Part shown: in pieces, positions 46,541-54,594 of the stretch | Position numbering within the stretch: position 1 is the first letter of the stretch | Layout: each line of letters opens with the position of its first letter | Assembly: GCF_030549525.1 (NCBI RefSeq) | Contig: NZ_CP130831.1 | Span: 4,303,501 to 4,367,500 of the forward strand | From: Stenotrophomonas sp. 704A1 | GTDB taxonomy: Bacteria; Pseudomonadota; Gammaproteobacteria; Xanthomonadales; Xanthomonadaceae | Direction: 5' to 3' | Length of the DNA stretch: 64,000 nt | Notes under the pieces: generated by a model | Database searches by the model: none | The model's input: only the letters and a program-made list of their open reading frames with translations | What the model was told of the DNA's origin: nothing | Program-made: the position numbers and the translations under genes

Positions 46541-46552
46541 GCCAGCTGTTAG
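46536..46552 (+). promoter_or_regulatory. PhoP-box-like direct repeat
   Basis: TGTTAG occurs at 46536-46541 and again at 46547-46552, an 11-base period. The enteric PhoP box is two (T/G)GTTTA hexamers with the same spacing. It lies 50 bases before the PepSY-phoP-phoQ operon and 85 bases before the divergent PepSY gene, so autoregulation of both is likely. Confidence 0.6.
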
Positions 46553-46601
46553 TCACCCGGGGCACACTCACGCCTGTTCCTACAGCCCTCTCTGCGCCCC
46601 G

Positions 46602-46892
46602 ATGCTCTCCACCCTGCCCCTGCTGCTGGCCCTGGCCAGCGCGCCGACCGCCGCCGCCCCCGTACAGGACCCGGCGCAGCAGGTGGCGCGCCGCGCCGTG
46701 CAGCAGGGCCGGTATGTACCGCTGGAGAGCGTGGTGCGCGATGCGCTGAAGCGTCACCCGGGCCAGTTGCTGGAAGTGGAACTGGACGATGGCGTGTACG
46801 AAGTGGAGGTCCTGCGCGGCGACGGCGTGGTGGTGGAGCTGGACTATGATGCGCGCAACGGCAGGCTGCTGAAGACGGAGCTGGACGACTGA
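46602..46892 (+). CDS. Small periplasmic PepSY-domain protein, first gene of the PhoPQ operon
   Basis: 96 residues. MLSTLPLLLALASAPTAAAP is a signal peptide. One PepSY unit follows with VARRAVQQGRYVPLESVVRDAL, LLEVELDDGVYEVEVLRGDG and ELDYDARNGRLLKTE. Its stop overlaps the regulator start (TGATG), so it is translated with the two-component system and may modulate the sensor; this is an inference from position and fold. Confidence 0.85.
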   Translation: MLSTLPLLLALASAPTAAAPVQDPAQQVARRAVQQGRYVPLESVVRDALKRHPGQLLEVELDDGVYEVEVLRGDGVVVELDYDARNGRLLKTELDD

Positions 46893-47551
46893 TGCGCATC
46901 CTGTTGGCCGAGGACGATGCCGCGCTGGCAGAGCGCCTGCAGCCGCTGCTGGAGCAGGCCGGCTACGTGGTGCAGGTGGTGGCCGATGGCCGCCAGGCCG
47001 AAGAGATCGGCCAGGTGGAGGACCTGCAGGCAGCGATTGTCGATCTGGGCCTGCCCGGCCTGGACGGCCTGAGCGTGATCGAGCGCTGGCGCGGCAATGG
47101 GCGCGACTTCCCGGTGCTGGTGCTGACCGCGCGCGGGCGCTGGCACGACAAGCTGGCCGGCTTCGATGCCGGCGCCGACGACTACCTGACCAAGCCCTTC
47201 CAGGCCGACGAACTGGTGCTGCGGCTGCGTGCACTGATCCGGCGCAGCCGCGGTCACGCCAGTCCGCGCCTGCAGTGCGGGCCGTTGCAGCTGGACGTCA
47301 ACGCCGGCCGCTTCGAACTGGACGGGCAGGCACTGGCACTGAGCCCGCAGGAGTTCCGCCTGCTCAGCTACTTCATCCACCACGGTGGCCAGGTGATCGG
47401 TCGCGACCGGTTGGGTGAACACGTGTTCGATGGCGGCCACGATCCGGACTCGAACGCACTGGACGTGCTGCTGGGGCGGGTGCGGCGCAAGCTTGGCCAG
47501 GATCTGATCCAGACCGTGCGCGGCCAGGGCTGGCGGCTGGCGGCTCCGTGA
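46892..47551 (+). CDS. phoP: OmpR-family response regulator, PhoP-like
   Basis: 219 residues. The receiver has the acidic pair in LLAEDDAALAE, the phospho-acceptor Asp in IVDLGLPGLDGLSVIERW, LVLTARGRWHDKLAGFDAGADDYLTKPF with Thr and Lys, and a winged-helix DNA-binding domain from about 125 (SPQEFRLLSYF, DVLLGRVRRKLG, TVRGQGWRL). The wording of the receiver is closest to PhoP. In S. maltophilia PhoPQ is linked to polymyxin tolerance and envelope control. The kinase start overlaps its stop by 4 bases. Confidence 0.88.
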   Translation: MRILLAEDDAALAERLQPLLEQAGYVVQVVADGRQAEEIGQVEDLQAAIVDLGLPGLDGLSVIERWRGNGRDFPVLVLTARGRWHDKLAGFDAGADDYLTKPFQADELVLRLRALIRRSRGHASPRLQCGPLQLDVNAGRFELDGQALALSPQEFRLLSYFIHHGGQVIGRDRLGEHVFDGGHDPDSNALDVLLGRVRRKLGQDLIQTVRGQGWRLAAP

Positions 47552-48867
47552 GCCGGCAACCCTCGCTGCGGCGCCGGTTGCTGCTGGCCGGGGGTATCGG
47601 CCTACTGCTGGTGTCGATGCTGGCCAGCGCGCTGCTCGGCGAGCTGTTCAAGCGCAGCGCGCGCGACCGCCTGGACAACGACCTGCAGCAGGACATGCTG
47701 ACCCTGCTGGCGCAGGCCGAGATCGATGCCGACGGCCAGTTGCAGCTGCGCCAGGAACCCAATGATGCACGCTTCCAGCGCGTGTTCTCCGGCGCGTACT
47801 GGCAGATCGCCGATGGCCGCGGCAAGGTGCTGCGGCAATCGCGTTCGCTGTGGGACGAAACATTGCCGGTAACCGCCCACGGTGCGGCCGAACGCAACGT
47901 GCCCGGACCGCTGCAGCAATCCCTGCGTGCCCGGGTGCAGCAGGTGCGCCTGCCGCGCGCCGACCAGCCCTACGTGGCCGTGGTCGCCACCGACCGCAGC
48001 GCACTGGATGCCGACGTCGCCGCCTTCCGGCAGCGCAGCGCGATTGCGCTGGGTGTGCTGGTGGCGGCCTGGTTGGCGGTGCTGGCCAGCCAGGTGCATT
48101 TCGGCCTGCGTCCGCTGCATCGGCTGGGCGCGCAGCTGGAGCGCGTGCGCCGCGGCGAAGCGCAACGCATCGACAGCGAGGGCCTGAGCACCGAAGTGGC
48201 GCCACTGGGCGACGAGCTCAATGCACTGCTCGATCATCAGCAGCGCATGGTGGCGCGGGCGCGAACCAGCGCGCAGGATCTGGCCCACGCGCTGAAGACA
48301 CCGCTGAGCGTGCTGGCCGCAGAGGCCGACGGCGATGGCCACGACTGGCGCGGCACCCTGCGTGAACAGGGCGCGCGCATGCAGGCCAGCGTGGACCGCT
48401 ACCTGGCCGCCGGGTTGGCCGCCGACCACCGCCAGCGCGCGGCGGTGGCACCGGTGTTGCAGGCGTTGTGCCGGTTGATGGCACGCGTGCATGGCGAACG
48501 TGCGCTGCAGTTCCGGCCCGGCAGCGTCGCCGCCGGGTTGCAGTTCGCCGGCGCCAGCGCGGACCTGGAAGAGATGCTGGGCAATCTGCTGGACAACGCC
48601 GGCAAGTGGGCGCGGCAGCAGGTGACCATCGATGCGGCGGTGGCGGACGGGCAGCTGCGCATCGAGGTACGCGACGATGGCCCGGGGCTGGCGCCGGATG
48701 CGCTGGCGCAGGTGGTCCAGCGTGGTGTGCGGCTGGATGAGCGCGAGGGCAGCAGCGGGTTGGGCCTGGCCATTGTCGGCGACATCGCCGCCAGTTATGG
48801 CGGGCGGTTGGTGCTGGAGAACGCGCATCCGGGGTTGCGGGTTACGTTGTGGCTGCCGCTGGGTTGA
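47548..48867 (+). CDS. phoQ: Sensor histidine kinase, PhoQ-like
   Basis: 439 residues from a GTG that overlaps the regulator stop. Two transmembrane helices (about 10-30 and 165-185) frame a periplasmic sensor (residues 32-160). HAMP region follows, then the H-box DLAHALKTPLSVLAAE with the phospho-His near residue 250, N-box NLLDNAGKWA and G-boxes DDGPGLAPDAL and SSGLGLAIV. PhoQ-type sensors respond to low Mg2+ or cationic peptides; that ligand is inferred from family and regulator. Confidence 0.87.
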   Translation: MSRQPSLRRRLLLAGGIGLLLVSMLASALLGELFKRSARDRLDNDLQQDMLTLLAQAEIDADGQLQLRQEPNDARFQRVFSGAYWQIADGRGKVLRQSRSLWDETLPVTAHGAAERNVPGPLQQSLRARVQQVRLPRADQPYVAVVATDRSALDADVAAFRQRSAIALGVLVAAWLAVLASQVHFGLRPLHRLGAQLERVRRGEAQRIDSEGLSTEVAPLGDELNALLDHQQRMVARARTSAQDLAHALKTPLSVLAAEADGDGHDWRGTLREQGARMQASVDRYLAAGLAADHRQRAAVAPVLQALCRLMARVHGERALQFRPGSVAAGLQFAGASADLEEMLGNLLDNAGKWARQQVTIDAAVADGQLRIEVRDDGPGLAPDALAQVVQRGVRLDEREGSSGLGLAIVGDIAASYGGRLVLENAHPGLRVTLWLPLG

Positions 48868-48883
48868 AGCGGCCGCTGCGCTC

Positions 48884-48988
48884 GCCGGGCATGGCCCGGC
48901 GCTACCGGGTCACACGCTGCGCTCGCCGGCCATGGCCCGGCGCTACCGGATCACACATCCACCGGGGTAGCGCCGGGCCATGCCCGGC
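48884..48988. repeat. Cluster of three GTAG palindromes
   Basis: Units at 48884-48905 and 48925-48946 end in GCTAC, and one at 48967-48988 begins GTAGC, so two point one way and one the other. The first two are near-identical tandem copies joined by a 19-base spacer, CGGGTCACACGCTGCGCTC. They lie right after phoQ. Confidence 0.85.
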
Positions 48989-49008
48989 GGCGTAGCGTAT
49001 CCGTCACG

Positions 49009-49329
49009 CTAGCGGTGATGCATCCACCAGCAATCGATCGCGTCCAGCGCGATGTGGATCATCAGCCCAATGCCGAACAGGCGCGTTTTCTTCGGTACGC
49101 ACAGCCCGGCGTAGACCGCAATGGCCGGTGCGGTGTGCAGCGGGTGGAAACCGATGCTGCAGCGGTTCGGCGCGTAGATCGGGTCGGCCAGCAGATGGTC
49201 CAGGTCGATGATCCAGCCCAGCAGCAGCAACAGCCAGGCCGAGGCGAACCGCTTGCGCCAGAACAGCCATGCCAGCAACGCTGGCACGGCGGCGTGCAGG
49301 AACAGGTGGAAGATCGCGCGGGCGCTCAT
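49009..49329 (-). CDS. DUF6122-like small membrane protein
   Basis: 106 residues in four hydrophobic segments. IFHLFLHAAVPALLAWLFW opens it, followed by WLLLLLGWIIDLDHLLADPIY, FHPLHTAPAIAVYAGL and MIHIALDAIDCWW. The repeated His and Asp residues inside or next to helices (FHLFLH, DLDHLL, HPLH, IHIALDAID) suggest a metal-site membrane hydrolase, as in the metal-dependent YdjM/LrgB-like groups. The function is unknown. Confidence 0.75.
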   Translation of the reverse strand: MSARAIFHLFLHAAVPALLAWLFWRKRFASAWLLLLLGWIIDLDHLLADPIYAPNRCSIGFHPLHTAPAIAVYAGLCVPKKTRLFGIGLMIHIALDAIDCWWMHHR

Positions 49330-49337
49330 CGCAGCCG

Positions 49338-49359
49338 GTAGCGCCGGGCCATGCCCGGC
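49338..49359 (+). repeat. GTAG palindrome
   Basis: GTAGCGCCGGGCC-ATGCCCGGC between the speA stop and the DUF6122 gene start. Confidence 0.7.
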
Positions 49360-49372
49360 GTTCCCGCGTACC

Positions 49373-51262
49373 TCAGACCAGCGGTTCGTCGGACAGGTAG
49401 GTGTAGCCGGTCAGGCCCGCTTCCAGCGCTTCGGACAGTTCCTGTGCGCGCTCCGGCGGCAGGTCGGCCGAGGCCACGCGCTGGGCGTAGGCCGCACGCA
49501 GGTCGTCCAGCCGGTAACCCACGTAATCCAGCATCACGTCGGTGGTATCGCCACGGCGCTGCTGGGTGATGGCGTAGCCATCGGCATCGGCGAGCACTTC
49601 CACCGCGTCGGTATCGCCGAACAGGTTGTGGATGTCGCCCAGGATTTCCTGGTAGGCACCGACCATGAAGAAACCGATGCGGTAGCTCTCGCCGTGCTTG
49701 ATCGCGTGCAGCGGCAGCGAGCTGTCCAGGCTTTCGTTCTCGACATAGGTCTTGACCATGCCATCGGAATCGCAGGTCATGTCGGCGATGATGCCGCGAC
49801 GGTCCGGGGTCTCGTCCAGGCGCTCGATCGGCACGATCGGGAACACCTGGTCGATCGCCCACGCGTCGGGAATCGATTCGAATACGCTGAAGTTGACGAA
49901 ATACTTGTCGACCAGGCGCTCGTTCAGTTCATCCAGCGCCGGGCGGTGGCTTTTCTCGTCGTAGCTCAGGCGCGCACGCACGCCATGGGCGATGGCGTAG
50001 AACAGGTCGTCGATGCGCGCACGCTGCGGCAGGTCGATCTGGCCCAGCGCGTAGCTGGCCAGGCCTTCGGCATGGAAATGCTGCGCTTCCTGGAACAGTT
50101 CCACCGCCGGGCGCACGTCCAGCTCCTCGTGGATCTCGCGCAGGTGGCGGATCGAGGCCGGCTCGTCGTCGTGCTGGTCGGGCACGCGGCCTTCCTGCGC
50201 CTGCTCCACTTCAGAGACATTGGCGATCAGCACCGCGTGGTGCGCGGTCATCGCGCGGCCGCACTCGGTGACGATGCGCGGCGGGGTCAGGCCGTGTTCT
50301 TCGCAGGCATTGGCCAGCGGCTGCACGATGTTGCTGGCGTACGAATTCAGCCCGTAGTTGATCGAGCAGAAACTGCGCGAACGGGTGCCTTCGTAGTCCA
50401 CGCCCAGACCGCCGCCGACGTCCACGTGGGTGATCTTCGCGCCCAGCTGTGACAGCTCGACGAAATAGCGGGTGGCTTCGCGCATGCCGTTGGCGATGTC
50501 GCGCACGTTGGAGATCTGCGAGCCCATGTGGAAATGCAGCAGGCTCAGGCAATCGGCGTACTCGGTATCGCGCAGCGACTTCCACAGGTCCAGCAGCTGG
50601 CGCGGGGACAGCCCGAACTTGGCCTTGTCGCCACCGCTGTTCTGCCATTTGCCGGCGCCCAGCGAGGCCAGGCGCATGCGCACGCCCAGGCCCGGCTTCA
50701 CGTCCAGCGCCCTGGACTCTTCCAGCACCAGCTTCAGCTCGGACGGCTTCTCGATGACGATGAAGGTCTGCAGGCCCAGCTTGCGGCCGATCAGGGCCAG
50801 GCGGATGTACTCGCGGTCCTTGTAGCCGTTGCAGACGATCAGGCCACCCGGGCGCGACAGCGCCAGCACGGCCATCAGCTCGGGCTTGCTGCCCGCTTCC
50901 AGGCCGAAACCCTCACCGTGGTGGCTGGCCAGGGTGCCGGCCACGCCGCGGTGCTGGTTGACCTTGATCGGGTACACCGCGGTGTAGCCGCCGGGGTAGT
51001 CCCAATCCTGCTGGGCCTGGGCGAAGGCCGCCTGCAGCTTGCCCAGGCGCTGGCCGAGGATGTCCGGGAAGCGCACCAGCAGCGGCAGCTTGGCGCCGGC
51101 CGCGCGCGCGGCGCCGACCACCTTCGGCAGCGACACCACCGGGCCGTCCGCCCCGGTCGGTCTCACCACCATGTGCCCAGCCTGATCCACGTCGAAGTAA
51201 CCATCCGCCCAATGCGGGATCGAGTAGGTCTTGCGGGCTTGGTCGAGGGACCAATCGGTCAT
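49373..51262 (-). CDS. speA: Biosynthetic arginine decarboxylase
   Basis: 629 residues, the size of the PLP-dependent SpeA (E. coli 658). It makes agmatine from arginine for polyamine synthesis. Motifs: YPIKVNQHRGVAG with the PLP lysine near residue 100, GLEAGSKPELMAVLAL, LHFHMGSQISNVRDI, HVDVGGGLGVDYEG and the C-terminal TCDSDG (substrate Cys). The ATG at 51262 begins MTDWSLDQARKTYSI. It is divergent from speE across about 200 bases, joining the two polyamine enzymes. Confidence 0.95.
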   Translation of the reverse strand: MTDWSLDQARKTYSIPHWADGYFDVDQAGHMVVRPTGADGPVVSLPKVVGAARAAGAKLPLLVRFPDILGQRLGKLQAAFAQAQQDWDYPGGYTAVYPIKVNQHRGVAGTLASHHGEGFGLEAGSKPELMAVLALSRPGGLIVCNGYKDREYIRLALIGRKLGLQTFIVIEKPSELKLVLEESRALDVKPGLGVRMRLASLGAGKWQNSGGDKAKFGLSPRQLLDLWKSLRDTEYADCLSLLHFHMGSQISNVRDIANGMREATRYFVELSQLGAKITHVDVGGGLGVDYEGTRSRSFCSINYGLNSYASNIVQPLANACEEHGLTPPRIVTECGRAMTAHHAVLIANVSEVEQAQEGRVPDQHDDEPASIRHLREIHEELDVRPAVELFQEAQHFHAEGLASYALGQIDLPQRARIDDLFYAIAHGVRARLSYDEKSHRPALDELNERLVDKYFVNFSVFESIPDAWAIDQVFPIVPIERLDETPDRRGIIADMTCDSDGMVKTYVENESLDSSLPLHAIKHGESYRIGFFMVGAYQEILGDIHNLFGDTDAVEVLADADGYAITQQRRGDTTDVMLDYVGYRLDDLRAAYAQRVASADLPPERAQELSEALEAGLTGYTYLSDEPLV

Positions 51263-51459
51263 TGCAGTCGGCCTTGTTGGCAATAAAAGGGGGGGCATGA
51301 TAACGCCTATATGCCCACAGGTTCGTTATCATGCGCGCCCGCGCCCGTGGCAGGTTCCAACCTGAACGGGCCGATCCGTCCGGATGTGGCATCTGTGCCA
51401 CGCGGCCCCGCCCGCCAGCCCGGCTTCACCCTCCGAACAGGACCCAGAAGGACAGCTCC

Positions 51460-52314
51460 ATGACTGACAGCAACAACTGGTACATCGAACACTTCGAGCG
51501 CACCGGCTCGGCCATCGGCTACCGCATCACCGGCAAGCTGGACGAGGTGCAGTCGCCGTTCCAGAAGATCGAGATCTTCCAGACCACCGACTGGGGCAAC
51601 CTGATGACCATCGACGGGGCCATCATGCTGACCAGCAAGGACAACTTCTTCTACCACGAGATGATCAGCCACCCTGTGCTGTTCACCCACGCCGCGCCCA
51701 AGCGCGTGGTGATCATCGGTGGCGGTGACTGCGGCACCCTGCGCGAAGTGCTCAAGCACCCGGGCGTGGAGAGCGTCACCCAGTGCGACATCGACGAGCA
51801 GGTCACGGTGATGGCGCGCAAGCACTTCCCGGAACTGTGCGATTCCAACGACGACCCGCGCGCCGAGCTGATGTTCGACGACGGCGTGGCCTACATGGCC
51901 AACTGCCCGGCCGGCAGCGTGGACGTGGTGATCGTCGATTCGACCGATCCGGTCGGCCCGGGTGAAGGCCTGTTCAACAAGGCCTTCTACGAGAGCTGCT
52001 TCAAGGCCCTGAAGGACGACGGCATCCTGGTGCAGCAGTCCGAATCGCCGCTGATGCAGCTGGAGCTGATCAACGAAATGCGCACCGAGATGGGCAAGGC
52101 CGGCTTCGGTTCGTTCAAGACCCTGCCGTTCCCGCAGCCGTGCTACCCCACCGGCTGGTGGAGCGTGACCCTGGCGCGCAAGGGCGACAGCAGCTTCGAC
52201 TTCCGCCAGGCCGATTCGGCGGCCAAGAGCTTCGACACCCTGTACTACACCGCCGCGCTGCACACCGGCGTGCTGGTCACCCCGCCGTTCGTGAAGGCGG
52301 CACTGAAGGGCTGA
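51460..52314 (+). CDS. speE: Spermidine synthase
   Basis: 284 residues (E. coli 288). The aminopropyltransferase motifs are VVIIGGGDCGTLREVLKH (dcSAM site), the substrate loop DVVIVDSTDPVGPGEGLF and PCYPTGWWSVTLA. The product is likely spermidine from putrescine. It is divergent from speA and convergent with lpxO, separated by a shared terminator. Confidence 0.95.
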   Translation: MTDSNNWYIEHFERTGSAIGYRITGKLDEVQSPFQKIEIFQTTDWGNLMTIDGAIMLTSKDNFFYHEMISHPVLFTHAAPKRVVIIGGGDCGTLREVLKHPGVESVTQCDIDEQVTVMARKHFPELCDSNDDPRAELMFDDGVAYMANCPAGSVDVVIVDSTDPVGPGEGLFNKAFYESCFKALKDDGILVQQSESPLMQLELINEMRTEMGKAGFGSFKTLPFPQPCYPTGWWSVTLARKGDSSFDFRQADSAAKSFDTLYYTAALHTGVLVTPPFVKAALKG

Positions 52315-52323
52315 TCGGAGAGC

Positions 52324-52347
52324 GTACCAACCCAGGTTGGCACCTAC
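52324..52347 (-). repeat. GTAG-headed SMAG palindrome
   Basis: GTACCAACC-CA-GGTTGGCACCTAC between the speE stop and the terminator; on the minus strand it reads GTAG first. Confidence 0.65.
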
Positions 52348-52353
52348 CAATGC

Positions 52354-52388
52354 AAAAAAACCCGCGCTGGTGACAGCGCGGGTTTTTT
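52354..52388. terminator. Two-way terminator between speE and lpxO
   Basis: Stem CCCGCGCTG (52361-52369) with CAGCGCGGG (52374-52382), a 4-base loop, an A run before it and six T residues after it. It can stop transcription from either side. Confidence 0.9.
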
Positions 52389-52397
52389 CGTTTTCCG

Positions 52398-52418
52398 GTA
52401 GCGCCGGGCCATGCCGGC
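52398..52418 (+). repeat. GTAG palindrome
   Basis: GTAGCGCCGGGCC-ATGCCGGC, slightly shortened, just before the lpxO stop. Confidence 0.6.
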
Positions 52419-52428
52419 GGCCTTCCGG

Positions 52429-53337
52429 TCAGATCGCCCAGATACCGGCGATCACCGCCACCACCAGGCCCCACTTGATCAGCTGGTAGGCCACCACGCT
52501 GCGCTCGCGCAGCGCCTTGGCCTTCAGGCGCACCTTGTAGACACTGCCGAAGGCCTTGTTGACGCCACCGGTCGGGTCACCCGGCAGGTTCGGCGAGGCG
52601 CCGCCGGCCAGCAGCGTGGCCGCCACCGCACGGTTGAACAGGCCCGGCAGACCGAAGCGCAGCGGACGGGCGATATCGCAGAACAGGATCACGCGGTCAT
52701 CGGGCGTCTCGTTGTGCGCGTGGTGGATGTAGGTCTCGTCGAACATCATCCACTCGCCATCGCGCCAGCTCTTCTTGATGCCGTCCACTTCGATGTAGCA
52801 GGCATCGTTGTTGGGCGTGGCCAGGCCCAGGTGCAGGCGCAGCGAACCGGCGAACGGGTCGCGGTGCGGGCGCAGTTCGCTGCCCGAGGGCAGCTGCGCG
52901 AACATCGCCGCACGCACGTCCGGCAGCGACTCCAGCAGCGCGGTGGTCTTCGGGCACATCGCCTTCGCCGACGGGTGCGACGGGCCATACCACTTCAGGT
53001 AGAAGCGCTTCCAGCCACGGCGGAAGAACGAATTGAAACCGGCATCGTTGAACGTGCTGGAGGCGGCGATCTTCTGCGCATCGCGCAGCGCCAGCGCCTC
53101 GTCACGGATCATCTGCCAGTTCTGGCGCAGCGGCTCCAGCTGCGGGAACTCCTTGCCCGGGTCCAGGAACGGCGTGGTCGGCACTTTGGAAAACATGTAC
53201 ATGACCACGTTGATCGGGGCCATGAAGCTGGAGTGGTCCAGCAACTGGCGCGACCAGCGCGCGCGGACCTTGCCGCGGAAGTGGATGTACAGCACGCAGG
53301 CCACGAACAGCGCTGCAAGGACGATCTTGATAATCAA
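52429..53337 (-). CDS. lpxO: Lipid A 2-hydroxylase (Asp/Asn beta-hydroxylase family)
   Basis: 302 residues from the TTG at 53337, exactly the length of Salmonella LpxO. A membrane helix covers residues 3-20 (IKIVLAALFVACVLYIHF). The Fe(II)/2-oxoglutarate site is in ELRPHRDPFAGSLRLHLGLA (HxD) and MMFDETYIHHAHNET (distal His), and a second hydrophobic helix closes the C terminus. LpxO adds a 2-hydroxyl to a lipid A acyl chain. GGAGG lies 8 bases before the TTG; a GTG at 53355 has none. A promoter is predicted about 220 bases upstream. Confidence 0.9.
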   Translation of the reverse strand: MIIKIVLAALFVACVLYIHFRGKVRARWSRQLLDHSSFMAPINVVMYMFSKVPTTPFLDPGKEFPQLEPLRQNWQMIRDEALALRDAQKIAASSTFNDAGFNSFFRRGWKRFYLKWYGPSHPSAKAMCPKTTALLESLPDVRAAMFAQLPSGSELRPHRDPFAGSLRLHLGLATPNNDACYIEVDGIKKSWRDGEWMMFDETYIHHAHNETPDDRVILFCDIARPLRFGLPGLFNRAVAATLLAGGASPNLPGDPTGGVNKAFGSVYKVRLKAKALRERSVVAYQLIKWGLVVAVIAGIWAI

Positions 53338-53345
53338 AACACTTT

Positions 53346-53350
53346 CCTCC
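53346..53350 (-). promoter_or_regulatory. Ribosome-binding site that fixes the TTG start of lpxO
   Basis: GGAGG on the minus strand, 8 bases before TTG at 53337. Confidence 0.6.
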
Positions 53351-53565
53351 AGCACGTGCCGGACAGGGAAACAGGGCGATGTGGCCGCAGGGCCAGCACC
53401 AGGGGGGACGCGGCAGGAGACGGGGACGTGCCGGAGAGGGGCGGCCGCCGATGTCGCGGGTCAACAGCTTATGGTCGGCAGGCCGTGGGCCGGGGTCAAG
53501 CCGGACGTGCAGTGCGTTCATCACGGTGTTGCCGGCCACGCACGGCCGCCACGCAACTGATTGAA

Positions 53566-53594
53566 ATAAAACGACTTCTGGATAAGTGAGACAA
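53566..53594 (-). promoter_or_regulatory. Probable lpxO promoter
   Basis: On the minus strand TTGTCT (53589-53594) and TTTTAT (53566-53571) are 17 bases apart; both match the sigma-70 hexamers at four of six positions. Confidence 0.4.
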
Positions 53595-53773
53595 AATTGT
53601 CCGAAAAAGCGCGACGAACTGTTCCAGCCACGGCGCCGACATTTCTCCGACAACCCGTGGAATAGCGAACTAGCGGGTACTAAAATTTGCTTAACGAAAG
53701 TTAGCTGTTTTCCCCCGTCGTACCGGTTCGCTTGACGCTTCAGCGCCACCCACCGGGTCGCCCGAGACCCCAC

Positions 53774-54433
53774 ATGATCCCTTCAGCCTCTCCCTCCCCC
53801 ACCTGCGGCGACGACGCCGCGGCTCCGCTGCTGCTCAAGCGCGGCGATCGCTTCCTGGCCCCGGATGTCTACCGCACCTGCCTGGATGGCCGGCCTGCGG
53901 TGATCAAGGACTACTCCCGCTACCGCGGCACGCCCGTCTCGCTGGTCGCCCGGCTGATGGTGCGGCGCGAAGCACGCATGCTGCAGCGGCTGGGCGGCTG
54001 GAAGCATGCCCCTGCCCTGCTCGGCACCCTGGGCGGCCTGGCGCTGGGCATGGAGTTCATTCCGGGGCAGACGCTCAGCACCGCCCAGGCCGTGGGCAAT
54101 GAAGTGTTCGAACAGCTGCAGCACGCGATTGCCCGCCTGCATGCCGCCGGCATCACCCACAACGATCTGCATGGCACCAACGTGGTGGTCAGCGCCGGCG
54201 TGCCGGTGCTGCTGGACTTCACCTCGGCCTGGCGCGTGCCGCGCTGGCTGCGCCGCAACCCGCTGAGCCGGCAGCTGAGCCGCAGCGACATGAAGAACCT
54301 GCTGAAGATGCGCCAGCGCATGACCGGGCAGGCACCGAGTGCCGCGCAGGCCGCGCTGGTCGCCGACCCGGGCTGGGTGGCAGCGGTGCGCCAGGGCTGG
54401 AAGCGGTTCTATAAGTGGGCCAAGCGCCGGTAA
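53774..54433 (+). CDS. Lipopolysaccharide kinase-like protein (RfaP/Kdo kinase family)
   Basis: 219 residues, a small protein-kinase-like fold. RPAVIKDYSR carries the ATP lysine (near residue 45), EFIPGQTL the hinge, and HNDLHGTNVVV (near residue 134) the catalytic Asp loop, with LLDFTSAWR as metal-binding Asp. This matches the RfaP/Kdo-kinase or AarF/RIO-like lipopolysaccharide phosphotransferases. The C terminus is strongly basic (GWKRFYKWAKRR), fitting a membrane-surface role. It is divergent from lpxO, so both may act on lipid A or core. Confidence 0.75.
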   Translation: MIPSASPSPTCGDDAAAPLLLKRGDRFLAPDVYRTCLDGRPAVIKDYSRYRGTPVSLVARLMVRREARMLQRLGGWKHAPALLGTLGGLALGMEFIPGQTLSTAQAVGNEVFEQLQHAIARLHAAGITHNDLHGTNVVVSAGVPVLLDFTSAWRVPRWLRRNPLSRQLSRSDMKNLLKMRQRMTGQAPSAAQAALVADPGWVAAVRQGWKRFYKWAKRR

Positions 54434-54484
54434 GCGCTGTTCGGCCCTGCATGTCCTGCTCGACTGCGGTTTGCTTCTGCATTT

Positions 54485-54510
54485 GTAGAGTCGAGCAAGC
54501 TCGCCTCTAC
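54485..54510. repeat. GTAG-headed palindrome
   Basis: GTAGAGTCGAGC-AA-GCTCGCCTCTAC with one mismatch; GTAG at one end, CTAC at the other. Confidence 0.75.
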
Positions 54511-54594
54511 GGAAGCCTCCCCGCACTACCCAGGCACACGCGCCGATAGGGCTCTGCGATACTCGTCGGCACTCCACTCGCAAGGACGCTGGGG

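Larger units (their letters stand above)
53338..53773. other. Divergent gap of 436 bases between lpxO and the RfaP-like gene
   Basis: No gene was found. Bases 53560-53720 are notably AT-rich and hold the probable lpxO promoter (53566-53594). At 53689-53705 GCTTAAC-GAAA-GTTAGC forms a near-palindrome that could be an operator. The lpxO leader is about 220 bases with no recognised riboswitch. Confidence 0.5.

Noticed and set aside
48884..48988. Possible CRISPR array in the tandem palindromes after phoQ
   Set aside because: Only three units, in mixed orientation, with spacers that are not of uniform length, and no cas genes nearby. They match the GTAG palindromes found elsewhere in the window.
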